Assembly (NCBI GenBank): GCA_029287915.1
Contig: JARFQE010000055.1
Coordinates: forward strand, 1-64,000
DNA length: 64,000 nucleotides
Direction of reading: 5' to 3'
DNA from: Arenicellales bacterium
Lineage (GTDB): Bacteria; Pseudomonadota; Gammaproteobacteria; BMS3Bbin11
Shown: positions 8,768-18,159 of the stretch, piece after piece
Position numbering within the stretch: the stretch's first letter is position 1
Layout of the letters: every line of letters starts with the position of its first letter
Notes under the pieces: generated by a model
The model's input: only the letters and a program-made list of their open reading frames with translations
Databases searched by the model: none
What the model was told of the DNA's origin: nothing
Position numbers and translations under genes: made by a program

Positions 8768-9490
8768 ATGCAGAACAAAAACAATGAATTTGTCGTCCCT
8801 AAAGCACCACGTCTGGACCGCGCCGTCATTGATGAGTGGCTATCGCATTTTCCAGAGTTAAGCGGTCTGGATGACCCGGTCTGGCAGAAAATACTGGACT
8901 CAGCTCGCCCTGTTGAGCTGCCGGCAGGAACCACGGTCTTCCGTGATGGAGACGGCTGCCAGAATTACATGTTCGTGATTGAAGGTGCAGTCAGGGTACA
9001 GAAAATGGCCGAGAATGGGCGTGAAATTGTGCTCTACCGGGTCAATGCCGGTGAAGCATGCATCCTGACAACATCCTGCCTGCTTAGTCATCAGCGTTAT
9101 CCTGCGGAAGGTATAACAGAGAACAGTCTTCGCGCTATTAGTATTCCTGTAAAGTTGTTCGATGACGGCATCGCAGGCTCCGCAGGATTCCGTTCCTTTG
9201 TGTTTTCAAGCTATGGTCGACGTATCGCTGACTTGATTCTATTGGTGGAAGATGTTGCATTCGGACGTATGGATATCCGCCTCGGTCAGTATCTTCTCGA
9301 TTCAGCTAATGATGATGGTGATATAGCCCTGACCCATCAGGCAATGGCAGCAGAGCTTGGTACCGCAAGGGAAGTTGTCAGTCGACAGCTGAAAGAGTTC
9401 GAACGACGAGGCTGGCTAAAGCTCGGGCGAGGAGTAATAAGCATCTCTGATTTACCTGCCCTGAAGGACCATTTGTCAACGCCTATTTAG
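8768..9490 (+). CDS. Crp/Fnr-family regulator with CxxxxxC effector loop
   Basis: 240 residues. ATG 8768 is preferred because AGGT lies eight bases before it; a GTG at 8762 is in frame. The N-terminal two thirds is a cyclic-nucleotide-type beta-roll (VFRDGDGCQNYMFVIEGAVR), the C-terminal third a winged helix (LTHQAMAAELGTAREVVSRQ). At the place where CRP holds its cAMP-binding GELGL and RxA residues, this protein has GEACILTTSCLLSHQRYPAEG. cAMP binding is therefore unlikely, and the Cys pair C-x6-C is a candidate redox or metal sensor. It lacks the FNR N-terminal cysteines. It starts 52 bases after fnr, so the two may be co-transcribed. A near-perfect TGTGA/TCACA palindrome lies 17 bases after its stop, before the DUF2892 gene, and could be its target. 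Confidence 0.88.
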   Translation: MQNKNNEFVVPKAPRLDRAVIDEWLSHFPELSGLDDPVWQKILDSARPVELPAGTTVFRDGDGCQNYMFVIEGAVRVQKMAENGREIVLYRVNAGEACILTTSCLLSHQRYPAEGITENSLRAISIPVKLFDDGIAGSAGFRSFVFSSYGRRIADLILLVEDVAFGRMDIRLGQYLLDSANDDGDIALTHQAMAAELGTAREVVSRQLKEFERRGWLKLGRGVISISDLPALKDHLSTPI

Positions 9491-9506
9491 TTCTGTTTTC
9501 TGCTTG

Positions 9507-9521
9507 TGTGATCTTGTCACA
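9507..9521. promoter_or_regulatory. Candidate Crp/Fnr-type operator (TGTGA-N5-TCACA)
   Basis: The sequence tgtga-tcttg-tcaca is an inverted repeat with five-base arms and a five-base spacer, about 130 bases upstream of the DUF2892 start. It resembles CRP/FNR-family half-sites, but the spacer is one base short of the CRP consensus (N6) and one longer than FNR (N4). Binding by either neighbouring regulator is inference. Confidence 0.4.
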
Positions 9522-9650
9522 TACCAGCAAGTTCAAATCTGCAATAATCCGCTCTGATATTTTAAATGTATTCTTCATCTTCAATTGTACGTGATTATTT
9601 TCATTGAAGCAGAAGCAAACATTGATTCAAAGGCTATAAGGAGAGATAGA

Positions 9651-9851
9651 ATGAATGTAGAGAGAATAGTTTTTGCCTTCGCAGGCGTGGTAATTCTTAT
9701 TAGTGTATTATTAACCCAATATCACAACCCAAACTGGATGTGGTTGACAGTGTTTGTAGGCGCTAACCTGTTGCAATCTGCATTTACCCGTTTTTGCCCG
9801 TTGGCTACAATGCTTAAAAAAATCGGTGCGAAACCTGGCCAGGCATTCTGA
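9651..9851 (+). CDS. DUF2892 (YgaP-like) small inner-membrane protein
   Basis: 66 residues with two transmembrane helices, about 5-24 and 29-46. ATG 9651 is chosen because AAGGAGAG lies directly upstream; longer in-frame readings start without a good site. The end, [20 protein letters not shown], is the DUF2892 signature (x-Q-S-x-F-[TS]-x-[FW]-C-P). In E. coli YgaP this module follows a rhodanese domain and stands in sulfur trafficking; here there is no rhodanese. In sulfur bacteria free-standing DUF2892 proteins often accompany Crp/Fnr regulators or sulfur-transfer genes. The conserved Cys-Pro at the membrane face may matter for a redox or persulfide role (inference). A strong terminator follows. 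Confidence 0.9.
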   Translation: MNVERIVFAFAGVVILISVLLTQYHNPNWMWLTVFVGANLLQSAFTRFCPLATMLKKIGAKPGQAF

Positions 9852-9881
9852 AACAGGAAACTTAAGATTTGATTGAGAAAA

Positions 9882-9906
9882 GGTGCTGCTGGTCAGCACC
9901 TTTTTT
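9882..9906 (+). terminator. Rho-independent terminator after DUF2892 gene
   Basis: A seven-base stem, ggtgctg (9882-9888) with cagcacc (9894-9900), encloses a five-base loop and is followed at once by six T. It should end the fnr/Crp/DUF2892 transcripts. The copZ-copA genes therefore need a promoter of their own in the next 30 bases, or depend on read-through. Confidence 0.85.
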
Positions 9907-9938
9907 ATTTCTGTTTCACAGATCAGAGGAGCGTGAGA

Positions 9939-10139
9939 ATGACGACGATAAATATCAGAAACATGAAATGTGATGGTTGCGTTGCTAATGCACAGAAAGC
10001 GCTGCAGGGATTGCCAGGTCTTGAGCGCGCCGAAATTGATCTACAACATGCCAATGCTGTGCTGATCGGCAATTTTGACCTTGATGAAGCAATCAGGCGT
10101 CTGACAGATGCCGGCTACCCAGCGCAAAAAGCCGATTAA
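9939..10139 (+). CDS. copZ: CopZ-like copper chaperone (HMA domain)
   Basis: 66 residues, a single ferredoxin-like heavy-metal-associated domain. The metal motif is MKCDGC (Cys11 and Cys14), where M-x-C-x-x-C binds Cu(I). The start ATG 9939 has AGAGGAGCG upstream. The C-terminus, [11 protein letters not shown], fits the alpha2/beta4 end of these domains. It would deliver Cu(I) to the adjacent CopA ATPase. The stop overlaps the copA start by one base (TAATG at 10137-10141), so the two are translationally coupled. Confidence 0.92.
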   Translation: MTTINIRNMKCDGCVANAQKALQGLPGLERAEIDLQHANAVLIGNFDLDEAIRRLTDAGYPAQKAD

Positions 10140-12361
10140 TGTCTGAACAAAGACATCGTCTCTCTGTTACCGGCATGTCATGTGCCGGCTGTGTCAGCGC
10201 TGTTGAAGACGCGATATCTTCTGTACCTGGCGTCGACAGTGCAGTGGTCAATTTTGCCGAGCATACTGCCACCTTTAGCGGAGAGGCTATGGTGGATGAC
10301 GTTGTGGAAGCAATCAAGAAAGCAGGTTATGGCGCTGCTATCATGCGCGGGATTGCCGATGAACAGGAAAAAGAGGCAGCCGAACTACTATTTTATCGTC
10401 AGCTACTGAAGAAAACGGTGGTTGCCGGGGTAGTGGCATTGCCATTGTTCCTAACGGGCATGTTGGGATGGTTGCCAACAGTCACTGCGCCAGCAGGACA
10501 GTTTTTCTGGTTATTAACTGGCATTGTGACGCTGGCTGTAATGGCCTATTCGGGCGGTCATTTTTACACCGGAGCAATCAATACACTGCGCCACCACAGT
10601 GCCAATATGGATACGCTTATCGCACTTGGAACCGGATCTGCGTGGTTATTTTCCATGTCTGTAGTGCTGTTCCCCGAGCTGGTTCCCAGCCTTGCACAAC
10701 ATGCTTATTTTGAAGCAGCACTGGTGATAATCACACTGGTAAATCTTGGTAGTGCGCTGGAGATGAGGGCCAGGGGAAAGACCTCGGAAGCAATTAAACG
10801 GTTGATCGGTATGCAGCCACGCACTGCACGGGTAGTCAGGGATGGCAAGGAAGAAGATGTCCAGATTGCCGATGTCGGGCTTGATGAAACTGTTCGTGTT
10901 CGCCCAGGTGAAAAAATTCCAGTTGACGGCGAAATCATAGAAGGTAGTTCCACCATAGATGAATCAATGCTGACAGGAGAGCCAATGCCTGTTGTTCGCC
11001 AACTGGGCGATACGGTAATTGGTGGAACATTGAACAAAAGCGGCAGCTTCCTGTTCAGGGCAAGCCGAATAGGCCGTGAAACTGTGCTGGCACGGATCAT
11101 CGAACTGGTCAGGGATGCGCAGAATGCAAAACCAGCCATAGGACGACTGGTTGACCGTATTGCTTCAGTCTTTGTCCCGACGGTGCTCATAATAGCGATC
11201 CTTACTTTTCTCACCTGGTTCAACTTTGGCCCCGACCCAAAGTCAGCTTATGCCCTGGTAACCATGATGACAGTACTTATCATCGCCTGTCCCTGTGCCC
11301 TCGGCCTGGCCACGCCGATATCAATTATGGCAGGTATAGGCAAGGCAGCAGAGCAGGGCATACTGATAAGGAATGGTGACGCTTTACAAATGGCAGGCAA
11401 GCTCACAGTCGTTGTGCTGGACAAAACAGGGACGATCACCGAAGGAAGGCCGAAAGTCAGTCAAATACTCGCTCACGCTGACAGCGATGAAGAGCTGCTG
11501 GCTCTGGCTGCCGGGCTGGAAAAGAGCTCTGAGCACCCACTCGCCGAAGCCGTATTGGAGGCAGCCAGGGAGAGAAATATCCCGGCAGTTGATATCGAGC
11601 ATTTTGAGGCCGTGTCTGGCCAGGGTGTTATTGCAGAATATGACGGTGAAAAAGTCCTGTTCGGTAATGAGCGCCTGTTACAGGAACGTGGTGTAAACCT
11701 TGATAGCTTAAATGAATTGATGGCAAAGGTTAGAACCTCAATAGCAACACCTGTATTACTGGCCAGAGCGGGGACATTGTCAGGTATCCTATTGATTGAA
11801 GATCAGATCAAGCACGATTCCGCAGAGACCATTCTGGCACTGAAGAAGCTCAATATCAGAACTGTCATGCTCAGTGGTGATCGACAGGCATCGGCAGAGG
11901 CGGTTGCCAGCATGGTTGGTATTGATGAAGTTGTCGCTGAAGTACTGCCGCAAGAAAAGGAACAGGTCATACGTAAGCTGCAGTCTGCCGGTGAAAAAGT
12001 AGCGATGGTCGGTGATGGTCTGAATGATGCTCCGTCACTGGCGCGTGCCGATGTTGGCTTTGCCATCGGCAATGGCACGGATGTGGCAATTGAAAGTGCA
12101 GATGTCACATTGATGGGCGCATCAATACGGGGAGTTCCTGTCGCGATAGAGCTTTCTCGCGCAACGGTAAAGAATATCTGGCAGAACTTGTTTGGTGCCT
12201 TTATTTACAACAGTATCGGTATTCCTGTGGCGGCAGGAATATTTTACCCGGTAAGTGGTTTGTTGCTTAACCCCATGGTTGCCGGTGCTGCAATGGCGAT
12301 GTCTTCTGTTACTGTTGTAAGCAACGCTAATCGACTGCGTCTATGGAAGCCAGGAAGGTAG
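10139..12361 (+). CDS. copA: Cu(I)-translocating P1B-type ATPase
   Basis: 740 residues. One N-terminal HMA domain has GMSCAGC (residues 12-18), followed by eight transmembrane helices. P-type motifs are in order: TGEPMP (actuator), [10 protein letters not shown] (metal site in helix 6), DKTGTITEG (phosphorylated Asp), SEHPLAEA (nucleotide-binding His-Pro) and [16 protein letters not shown]. Helix 7 has YNSIG and helix 8 [16 protein letters not shown], the P1B-1 pattern for Cu(I). It pumps Cu(I) out of the cytoplasm, either for tolerance or, if it is the CcoI/CopA2 type, for loading cbb3 oxidase; the neighbouring fnr makes the second possible. It is coupled to copZ upstream, and a tiny membrane ORF begins two bases after its stop. 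Confidence 0.95.
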   Translation: MSEQRHRLSVTGMSCAGCVSAVEDAISSVPGVDSAVVNFAEHTATFSGEAMVDDVVEAIKKAGYGAAIMRGIADEQEKEAAELLFYRQLLKKTVVAGVVALPLFLTGMLGWLPTVTAPAGQFFWLLTGIVTLAVMAYSGGHFYTGAINTLRHHSANMDTLIALGTGSAWLFSMSVVLFPELVPSLAQHAYFEAALVIITLVNLGSALEMRARGKTSEAIKRLIGMQPRTARVVRDGKEEDVQIADVGLDETVRVRPGEKIPVDGEIIEGSSTIDESMLTGEPMPVVRQLGDTVIGGTLNKSGSFLFRASRIGRETVLARIIELVRDAQNAKPAIGRLVDRIASVFVPTVLIIAILTFLTWFNFGPDPKSAYALVTMMTVLIIACPCALGLATPISIMAGIGKAAEQGILIRNGDALQMAGKLTVVVLDKTGTITEGRPKVSQILAHADSDEELLALAAGLEKSSEHPLAEAVLEAARERNIPAVDIEHFEAVSGQGVIAEYDGEKVLFGNERLLQERGVNLDSLNELMAKVRTSIATPVLLARAGTLSGILLIEDQIKHDSAETILALKKLNIRTVMLSGDRQASAEAVASMVGIDEVVAEVLPQEKEQVIRKLQSAGEKVAMVGDGLNDAPSLARADVGFAIGNGTDVAIESADVTLMGASIRGVPVAIELSRATVKNIWQNLFGAFIYNSIGIPVAAGIFYPVSGLLLNPMVAGAAMAMSSVTVVSNANRLRLWKPGR

Positions 12362-12362
12362 A

Positions 12363-12443
12363 ATGATATTACTGGTCAATAGTGTTGGTCTGCTATTAAT
12401 TGGTTTGATCATCTGGTGGTTCTGGTTTAGTAAGTCTCGGTGA
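12363..12443 (+). CDS. 26-residue membrane peptide after copA
   Basis: The ATG lies one base after the copA stop, with the purine-rich end of copA (AGGAAGG) as ribosome binding site. It encodes one hydrophobic helix with a Trp/Phe-rich end (IIWWFWFSKSR) and a basic tail, then stops. In position it matches CcoS, the small cbb3-assembly protein that often follows the copper ATPase. In sequence it is closer to the N-terminal anchor of membrane cupredoxin proteins that often sit after copA, in which case the cupredoxin domain is missing. It may be a true small protein or the remnant of such a gene. Confidence 0.5.
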   Translation: MILLVNSVGLLLIGLIIWWFWFSKSR

Positions 12444-12489
12444 AAACAAGCGTGATTGATTACAGTATCTATATGCATGAGGTAATGAA

Positions 12490-13263
12490 ATGAGCTGGTG
12501 GGGAAAGCTGGTCGGTGGTGCTTTTGGTTTTATGCTCGGTGGGCCGCTTGGCGCGCTGATTGGCGCGGCGATCGGCCATAATTTCGATACCGGAATGAAG
12601 ATGCAGACTGACTGGGCGCCAGGCGACCAGGAGCGAGTGCAAACGGCATTCTTTACCGCGACATTTTCCGTTATGGGGCATATAGCCAAGGCGGATGGCC
12701 GTGTTTCCAGCGATGAAATAGCAAACGCTAAACAGGTAATGTCCTCAATGGAACTGGATGCGGATATGCAAAAAGTTGCCATCAAACTTTTTCAGCAGGG
12801 CAAGGCCAGTGATTTTCCACTGGATAATATCCTTGAACAATTCAGGCGCGAATGCCACCGGCGACAAAATCTGATCCGACTGTTTATCGAAATTCAGCTG
12901 CAGGCTGCTTTTGCCGATGGCAAGATGCATCCGAAAGAAAGGAAGCTACTGCTCCATATCTGTCGTCAGCTGGGGATTTCACCTGATGAGTTTGATGTGC
13001 TGGCAGGAGCTGCCGGTGCAGAGAGAAATTATGGCGGCGCTGCAGGCCGCAACCGCATGAGCCTGGAAGATGCCTATGCCGTACTAGAGATAAGCCGTGA
13101 TAGCAATGACCGAGAAATCAAAAAGGCCTATCGCAGGATGATGTCGCGCCATCATCCGGACAAGCTCGTTGCCAGGGGACTGCCAGAAGAAATGATGAAA
13201 CTGGCGACAGAAAAAACCCAGGAAATCCAGACAGCCTACGAGTTGATCAAAAAATCACGATAG
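12490..13263 (+). CDS. djlA: DjlA-like co-chaperone (TerB and J domains)
   Basis: 257 residues. The N-terminus has a Gly-rich membrane-inserting segment (about 5-30, GGAFGFMLGGPLGALIGAA). A TerB/tellurite-resistance-like helical domain follows (about 50-175, with HIAKADGRVSSDEI and AAFADGKMHPKERKLL). A C-terminal J domain (about 190-257) carries the HPD tripeptide in SRHHPDKL. This is the order found in DjlA, a membrane-anchored DnaK co-chaperone linked to envelope stress signalling. The J domain stimulates DnaK ATPase. The gene stands alone, 46 bases after the small copA-linked ORF, with GAGGTAATGAA before the ATG. Confidence 0.92.
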   Translation: MSWWGKLVGGAFGFMLGGPLGALIGAAIGHNFDTGMKMQTDWAPGDQERVQTAFFTATFSVMGHIAKADGRVSSDEIANAKQVMSSMELDADMQKVAIKLFQQGKASDFPLDNILEQFRRECHRRQNLIRLFIEIQLQAAFADGKMHPKERKLLLHICRQLGISPDEFDVLAGAAGAERNYGGAAGRNRMSLEDAYAVLEISRDSNDREIKKAYRRMMSRHHPDKLVARGLPEEMMKLATEKTQEIQTAYELIKKSR

Positions 13264-13332
13264 CCAATTTAAGCTAAATCTCCCAGTACTGACCTACTAC
13301 GCGGTGGCAGAAATAGCCACAAGAGAATTACT

Positions 13333-13539
13333 ATGACAATTGCCGAATTTGAAAGCTATGCAATGAACATCACCCTGACCATCTTCATGCTGTGGATGGC
13401 TGCTATTATCTGGAAACTTGGAAAGGAATCAGGTGGTGGTAAATGGGCCTATATTTCCCTGTCTTTAGCTCTAGGTATGGGGTTTGTTGGTTTTGTTGCG
13501 AAAATAGTATTGGTCGAGTTCGTGCTGGATGTAGGGTGA
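13333..13539 (+). CDS. DUF2788 small membrane protein
   Basis: 68 residues with two transmembrane helices (about 12-28 and 38-62). The pattern is an acidic N-terminus, a helix ending IIWKLGKESGGGKWA, and a second helix LGMGFVGFVAKIVLVEFV. This fits the DUF2788 family of small gammaproteobacterial inner-membrane proteins, whose function is unknown. ATG 13333 has a moderate ribosome site (AAGAGAA). No operon partner is close. Confidence 0.75.
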   Translation: MTIAEFESYAMNITLTIFMLWMAAIIWKLGKESGGGKWAYISLSLALGMGFVGFVAKIVLVEFVLDVG

Positions 13540-13680
13540 ATAGATTAAGTTTTATGTGAGAGGTTTCGTGTTTCAAGACGGCACAATGGTGGCAGCGAAT
13601 ATTGTCTTTTTTCATGCGCGAAAAATCCATTTGAGCTGACGAAAAGCGGTTACTTCATCCTGATTGAAACTTTTCTTGCA

Positions 13681-14469
13681 TTACAAACCACCTAACCAGG
13701 TGAGCACTTCTTTGACCAGCACCTCATTCTGGCCATCAAAAAAATGATCCGCTCCTGGTACCATGATTTGCATAGAGCGCTTACTGGAAGCAGGAATTTT
13801 TCTGCTCTCGATAGATTGCCTTCTTTGATTGGCGCTAGACAAAACACTGTCCAGGTCAATTTCACCATAGAGATCCAGTACCGGCACATGGATAGATTTT
13901 AATAACATCACATTATCCATCACCGTGGATTTTCCACCACCACTCATGCCGATAGCAACAAAACCTTTAACAGGATCTGGCTGATTGTTAGCGAGATAAT
14001 AGGCACCCATTGCAGCCCCGAGAGAATGGCTGATGATTACAACGCGCTTTGTACCATGATCTTGAAGATACTTTATTCCCGCTTCGATTCTGCCTGGTAC
14101 TTCTTTGAATAGTGGTGCATATTCCTCATAGCCAATACCGTTAGCCAGGATCGGCATTTGTAGTGACAACGTGGCCCAGCCGTTTTCTGGCAGGCCTGTA
14201 CGCAATGGTCTGACCACCTGGTCCCAGTCAGGGTGGACACCCAGTCCATGCAGAATAATGGCCGCATCGGCACTGTTGCTGGTAGACGATGGAGTAAAGA
14301 TAGCAAGAAAACCCAGCTCACCATCTTTCAACGTAACCGGTTCGCCGTCGAAGATGGTATCTACGACCTGTTCGGCCCAGCGTTTTTCCTTGGCTAAATC
14401 AGAGGCCTGTGTAATGGAAGTGCTTAAAAGTAGAATGATGGTGAAAATTATGCGGTTGTGAAAAAACAT
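13681..14469 (-). CDS. DUF3530-type secreted alpha/beta hydrolase
   Basis: 262 residues with a signal peptide (about 1-22, ending TQASD). The fold markers are ILHGLGVHPDW (oxyanion strand), the nucleophile elbow SHSLGAAMG, an acidic turn LDLYGEID and the late His in PGADHFFDGQ. Together they give a plausible Ser-Asp-His triad. The length and signal fit DUF3530 proteins, predicted periplasmic esterases or peptidases of unknown substrate. It is transcribed away from nadA, with which it shares a 140-base divergent spacer. No partner gene suggests a substrate. Confidence 0.8.
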   Translation of the reverse strand: MFFHNRIIFTIILLLSTSITQASDLAKEKRWAEQVVDTIFDGEPVTLKDGELGFLAIFTPSSTSNSADAAIILHGLGVHPDWDQVVRPLRTGLPENGWATLSLQMPILANGIGYEEYAPLFKEVPGRIEAGIKYLQDHGTKRVVIISHSLGAAMGAYYLANNQPDPVKGFVAIGMSGGGKSTVMDNVMLLKSIHVPVLDLYGEIDLDSVLSSANQRRQSIESRKIPASSKRSMQIMVPGADHFFDGQNEVLVKEVLTWLGGL

Positions 14470-14609
14470 ATTTGTCCCTTTTATAGAGATACACGATAAA
14501 TATTATTTGTTTATAAAACATCATGGTTTTGCTATCTTTCCAGTTATCTTAAGCAGACTTTACTGCATACCGATCAAACAACATACCAGAACAAGCGATA
14601 CATTTCCTC

Positions 14610-15713
14610 ATGTCAGATAATCCCACCCCAGGACGCATCAGCACTACCATTAGTGAAGAAGAACTGCATCGCATAGAAGAGATGGCAGCAGGGGTCCCAC
14701 ACCCGCTACCTATTAGCGATGATGAAAAAGCGCCGTTGATGAAAGAGATCGGTCGCCTGTTGGTACAACAGGATGCTGTGCTAGTCGCACATTATTATGT
14801 TGACGATGATCTGCAGGAGCTGGCACTGAAAACGGGGGGGCACGTTGCTGACTCACTGGAAATGGCACGTTTCGGTCATGATCACCCGGCGCAGACACTG
14901 ATAGTGGCAGGTGTGCGTTTCATGGGAGAAACAGCCAAGATACTGAATCCTGAAAAACGTGTACTTATGGTTGAGAATGATGCCACCTGTTCACTCGACC
15001 TGTCCTGCCCAATTGATCGGTTCAGCCAGTACTGTGATGCACATCCCGATCGCAAGGTGGTGGTCTACGCCAATACCAGCGCTGAGGTCAAAGCACGTTC
15101 TGACTGGGTGGTTACATCCGGGATTGCGCTCGATATTGTTCGTCATCTGCACAATCAGGGAGAAAAAATAATATGGGCACCTGATCGCCACCTGGGTGAT
15201 TATATACAACATCAGACCGGTGCGGATATGTTGTTGTGGGGAGGGGTCTGTGTAGTGCATGACGAATATCGCAGCAAGGAATTACAGCAAATGATTAAGC
15301 AGTATCCGGATGCCATGGTGCTGGTGCACCCGGAATCGCCCCGTTCGATTATTCAGCTGGCAGATGTTGTCGGTTCCACGACGACGTTGATCAATGCAGT
15401 CCAGCAAAGTGAAGCGAAACGTTTCATCGTCGCGACAGACCGTGGAATTTTCTACAAGATGCATGCAGTTGCCGGTGAAAAGGAACTGTTCGAAGCGCCG
15501 ACCTCCGGCAAAGGCGCGAGTTGTGTGTCCTGTGGACATTGCCCATGGATGGCCATTAATACTCTACAAAAGTTACGCGATATTCTTGTGAATGGTGGCA
15601 AAACCATAGAAATTGACAACAAAATCATCGAAAAAGCCGTTGTTCCGATAAGACGAATGCTTGATTTCGCGCAGCAGCGTGAAGTAGATATGAAAGTCAG
15701 GGGAGACGCCTGA
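14610..15713 (+). CDS. nadA: Quinolinate synthase A
   Basis: 367 residues. NadA condenses iminoaspartate (from NadB) with dihydroxyacetone phosphate to give quinolinate, the first ring of NAD. The three [4Fe-4S] ligands are visible as C127 (DATCSLD), C214 (WGGVCVVH) and C311 (GHCPWM). Each is offset by exactly 14 from E. coli C113, C200 and C297. Other family motifs are [18 protein letters not shown] and VHPESP. An extra Cys pair (C305, C308) next to C311 forms CVSCGHC; in E. coli the corresponding pair has been discussed as a redox disulfide. nadB is not in the window. The gene appears to be a single unit between the divergent hydrolase and gltA. Confidence 0.96.
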   Translation: MSDNPTPGRISTTISEEELHRIEEMAAGVPHPLPISDDEKAPLMKEIGRLLVQQDAVLVAHYYVDDDLQELALKTGGHVADSLEMARFGHDHPAQTLIVAGVRFMGETAKILNPEKRVLMVENDATCSLDLSCPIDRFSQYCDAHPDRKVVVYANTSAEVKARSDWVVTSGIALDIVRHLHNQGEKIIWAPDRHLGDYIQHQTGADMLLWGGVCVVHDEYRSKELQQMIKQYPDAMVLVHPESPRSIIQLADVVGSTTTLINAVQQSEAKRFIVATDRGIFYKMHAVAGEKELFEAPTSGKGASCVSCGHCPWMAINTLQKLRDILVNGGKTIEIDNKIIEKAVVPIRRMLDFAQQREVDMKVRGDA

Positions 15714-15755
15714 CTGGCCTGAAAGTGCCCCTGCAACCGGTGATAGCCGGCGTTC

Positions 15756-15764
15756 TGTTATAAT
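15756..15764 (+). promoter_or_regulatory. Extended -10 promoter before gltA
   Basis: TG-t-TATAAT is a perfect extended -10 element, about 85 bases upstream of the citrate synthase start. No good -35 hexamer stands at the usual distance, which extended -10 promoters tolerate. A short ccgg/ccgg palindrome lies just upstream (15738-15751). Confidence 0.5.
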
Positions 15765-15848
15765 TCGCGATTGTCTTATACATCACGACGCATTTCTTGC
15801 TCAAAATACAGGAAAAAAACCCGTCAGAAGACGAAAGAGGGTATCAGC

Positions 15849-17162
15849 ATGGCTGGGAAGAAAAATGTAAATAAAACGGTAACTATTACTGATAATCGAA
15901 ACGGTAATAAGGTTGATCTGCCTGTTATGACTGGAATACATGGACCGGATGTCTTTGATGTCCGTTCGATGTATTCAAGTCTAGGTATGTTTACCTATGA
16001 TCCGGGTTTTGTTTCTACTGCCACCTGCAGCAGTTTCATCACCTATATCGATGGAGATAATGGCGTCCTTTTATATCGCGGCTACCCGATAGAACAACTG
16101 GCCGAGAAGAGCAGCTATATCGAGGTTTGTTACCTGCTGCTGAACGGTGAACTGCCGTCTACAGCACAACTCGAAACCTTTCGTTGTAATATTACCCGTC
16201 ACACAATAGTTCATGAAGGCATGCGCCGTTTCTATGAGGGTTTTCGGCATGATGCTCATCCCATGGCTTTCATGCTCGGCTGTGTGGGGGCGATGTCATC
16301 TTTCTATCATGACTCAACTGATGTCACGAACCCGCGCCACCGGGAAATCTCTGCACATCGGCTGATCGCAAAAATGCCCACTATTGCAGCAGACAGTTAC
16401 AGGTATTCCATCGGTCTGCCTTTTAATTTTCCACAGAATAATCTGGAGTATTCGGAAAACTTCCTGCATATGATGTTTGCTTTGCCGACCGAAGAATATG
16501 TCGTTAATCCTATCCATGCCAGGGCGCTTAACCTGATACTGATCCTGCACGCAGACCATGAACAAAATGCAAGTACCTCATCTGTCAGGCTGGCAAGTTC
16601 ATCCGGAGCGAATCCGTTTGCCAGTGTCTGTGCCGGTATCGCCTCATTGTGGGGACCTGCACATGGTGGTGCCAATGAGGCTGTAATTAAAACACTTGAA
16701 GAAATAGGTGATCCAAAAAACATCCCGAAATTCGTTGCTCGAGCAAAGGACAAGGACGATGATTATCGGCTGATGGGATTTGGACATAGAATCTATAAAA
16801 ACTTTGATCCCAGGGCGACTCTAATTCGAAATGCCTGTCACGAGCTCCTGGATGACATGGGGGATTATGATGATCCCTTGTTCGAAATTGCACTGGAGCT
16901 AGAACGTATAGCCCTCGAAGATGACTATTTTAAGGAGCGCAAGCTCTATCCGAATGTCGATTTTTACTCAGGCATTATCATGCGGGCAATGGGAATTCCA
17001 ATAAATATGTTCACTGTGATTTTTGCTATGGCGCGCACTGTCGGCTGGATCGCACAATGGATGGAAATGATGGATGATCCTGAACAGCGCATCGGGCGTC
17101 CAAGACAGCTCTATACAGGAAAAGCCTGGCGAGATTACGTGCCGATCGATGAGCGTGACTGA
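15849..17162 (+). CDS. gltA: Citrate synthase, type II
   Basis: 437 residues from ATG 15849, chosen for GAGGG upstream and because a longer frame adds only a Lys/Arg-rich run. It condenses acetyl-CoA and oxaloacetate at the head of the TCA cycle. The N-terminal domain (about 10-70) is of the larger Gram-negative, NADH-sensitive hexameric type. Motifs are [44 protein letters not shown] and [13 protein letters not shown], which together supply the active-site His residues. The catalytic Asp lies in NVDFYSGI. An HPP-family membrane gene follows 25 bases later and may be co-transcribed. Confidence 0.96.
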   Translation: MAGKKNVNKTVTITDNRNGNKVDLPVMTGIHGPDVFDVRSMYSSLGMFTYDPGFVSTATCSSFITYIDGDNGVLLYRGYPIEQLAEKSSYIEVCYLLLNGELPSTAQLETFRCNITRHTIVHEGMRRFYEGFRHDAHPMAFMLGCVGAMSSFYHDSTDVTNPRHREISAHRLIAKMPTIAADSYRYSIGLPFNFPQNNLEYSENFLHMMFALPTEEYVVNPIHARALNLILILHADHEQNASTSSVRLASSSGANPFASVCAGIASLWGPAHGGANEAVIKTLEEIGDPKNIPKFVARAKDKDDDYRLMGFGHRIYKNFDPRATLIRNACHELLDDMGDYDDPLFEIALELERIALEDDYFKERKLYPNVDFYSGIIMRAMGIPINMFTVIFAMARTVGWIAQWMEMMDDPEQRIGRPRQLYTGKAWRDYVPIDERD

Positions 17163-17187
17163 TGCAGCTGATTGATATTCTCGCCAG

Positions 17188-18096
17188 ATGAAAAAACTGC
17201 AGGCAATCCTCGCTATAGAAAAGGCGTCTGTAAGTCATAGCGAGAGAATTATTTCTGCTGTAGGCGGATTCTCAGGAATTCTCGCTATATTTGTTATTTC
17301 CAGCGCTTTACTTACAAAAGACTCGGCTGTCCTGATTGTAGCCTCGATGGGTGCTTCTGCGGTGCTGTTATTTGCAGTCCCTCATGGTCCATTGTCTCAG
17401 CCCTGGGCAGTTTTTACTGGCCATATCATCTCCGCTGTTATTGGAGTGAGCTGTGCAAAGTGGATACCTGACCTGTTTCTTGCATCAGCTATGGCCGTTG
17501 GCCTTGCTATTGGAGCCATGCACTATTTTAGCGCCATTCACCCTCCTGGTGGAGCGACTGCTCTGACGGCAGTTGCTGGGGGTGCTGAAATACATGCCCT
17601 GGGCTATCAGTTTGTGCTAACGCCAGTGCTAGTCAATGTTCTGGCAATTCTTATCATTGCTGTCGCGTTTAATGCATTTTTTCAATGGCGGCGATATCCG
17701 AGTTATTTTAAAAGGTCTGATGAAAAGGATCCCTATGACCAGATATCACACGCCGACCTGGTGTATGCGTTATCAGAGATCGATTCCTATATCGATATCT
17801 CGGAACAGGATCTACTGGAAATCTATAAGATCGCAACTCGACGGGCAATTGAAGCCGATCACCTTCATCAATCGCTGATTAAACTATGGCACTTTTTCAG
17901 TAATGGCGCCGACGATGATAAGCGGATAGTAAGACAGCTTGTCGATGAAGATGATGACGGATCAACAATTATTTATAAAACCGTTGCCGGTCCCGGATTG
18001 CGCAGTACCGGGCACATCACACGCCAGGAATTTGCGAACTGGGCAAAATACGAAGTCGAGTTAGTCGATGGGCAATGGCAGCGCGTAGTACGATAG
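17188..18096 (+). CDS. HPP-family membrane protein with C-terminal extension
   Basis: 302 residues. The first half (about 20-165) has four or five transmembrane helices and the family signature FSAIHPPGGATALTA. HPP proteins are inner-membrane proteins; some cyanobacterial and plant relatives act in nitrite transport. The second half (about 170-302) is soluble and acidic, predicted cytoplasmic, with YALSEIDSYIDISEQDLLEI and a region ending ANWAKYEVELVDGQWQRVVR. It is not a CBS pair as in some HPP proteins, and I do not recognise it. It follows gltA closely. Its substrate is unknown. Confidence 0.85.
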   Translation: MKKLQAILAIEKASVSHSERIISAVGGFSGILAIFVISSALLTKDSAVLIVASMGASAVLLFAVPHGPLSQPWAVFTGHIISAVIGVSCAKWIPDLFLASAMAVGLAIGAMHYFSAIHPPGGATALTAVAGGAEIHALGYQFVLTPVLVNVLAILIIAVAFNAFFQWRRYPSYFKRSDEKDPYDQISHADLVYALSEIDSYIDISEQDLLEIYKIATRRAIEADHLHQSLIKLWHFFSNGADDDKRIVRQLVDEDDDGSTIIYKTVAGPGLRSTGHITRQEFANWAKYEVELVDGQWQRVVR

Positions 18097-18130
18097 TTGC
18101 AAGTTCGTAGATATAGACTTTTAGATCTAT

Positions 18131-18148
18131 CCTTAGTCCTTAGTCCCC
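18131..18148 (+). repeat. Short heptad tandem repeat
   Basis: Two exact copies of the heptamer ccttagt are followed by cccc, in the spacer between the HPP gene and the TetR gene. The seven-base period is shared with the larger elements at 5087-5187 and 32614-32702. Confidence 0.5.
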
Positions 18149-18159
18149 TGGCTCTGTAC

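Noticed and set aside
13557-13675. Possible further heptad element between DUF2788 and the hydrolase
   Set aside because: Only one or two weak units (ggtttcg, tgtttca) and a poor match in the facing arm; below the level of the three reported loci.
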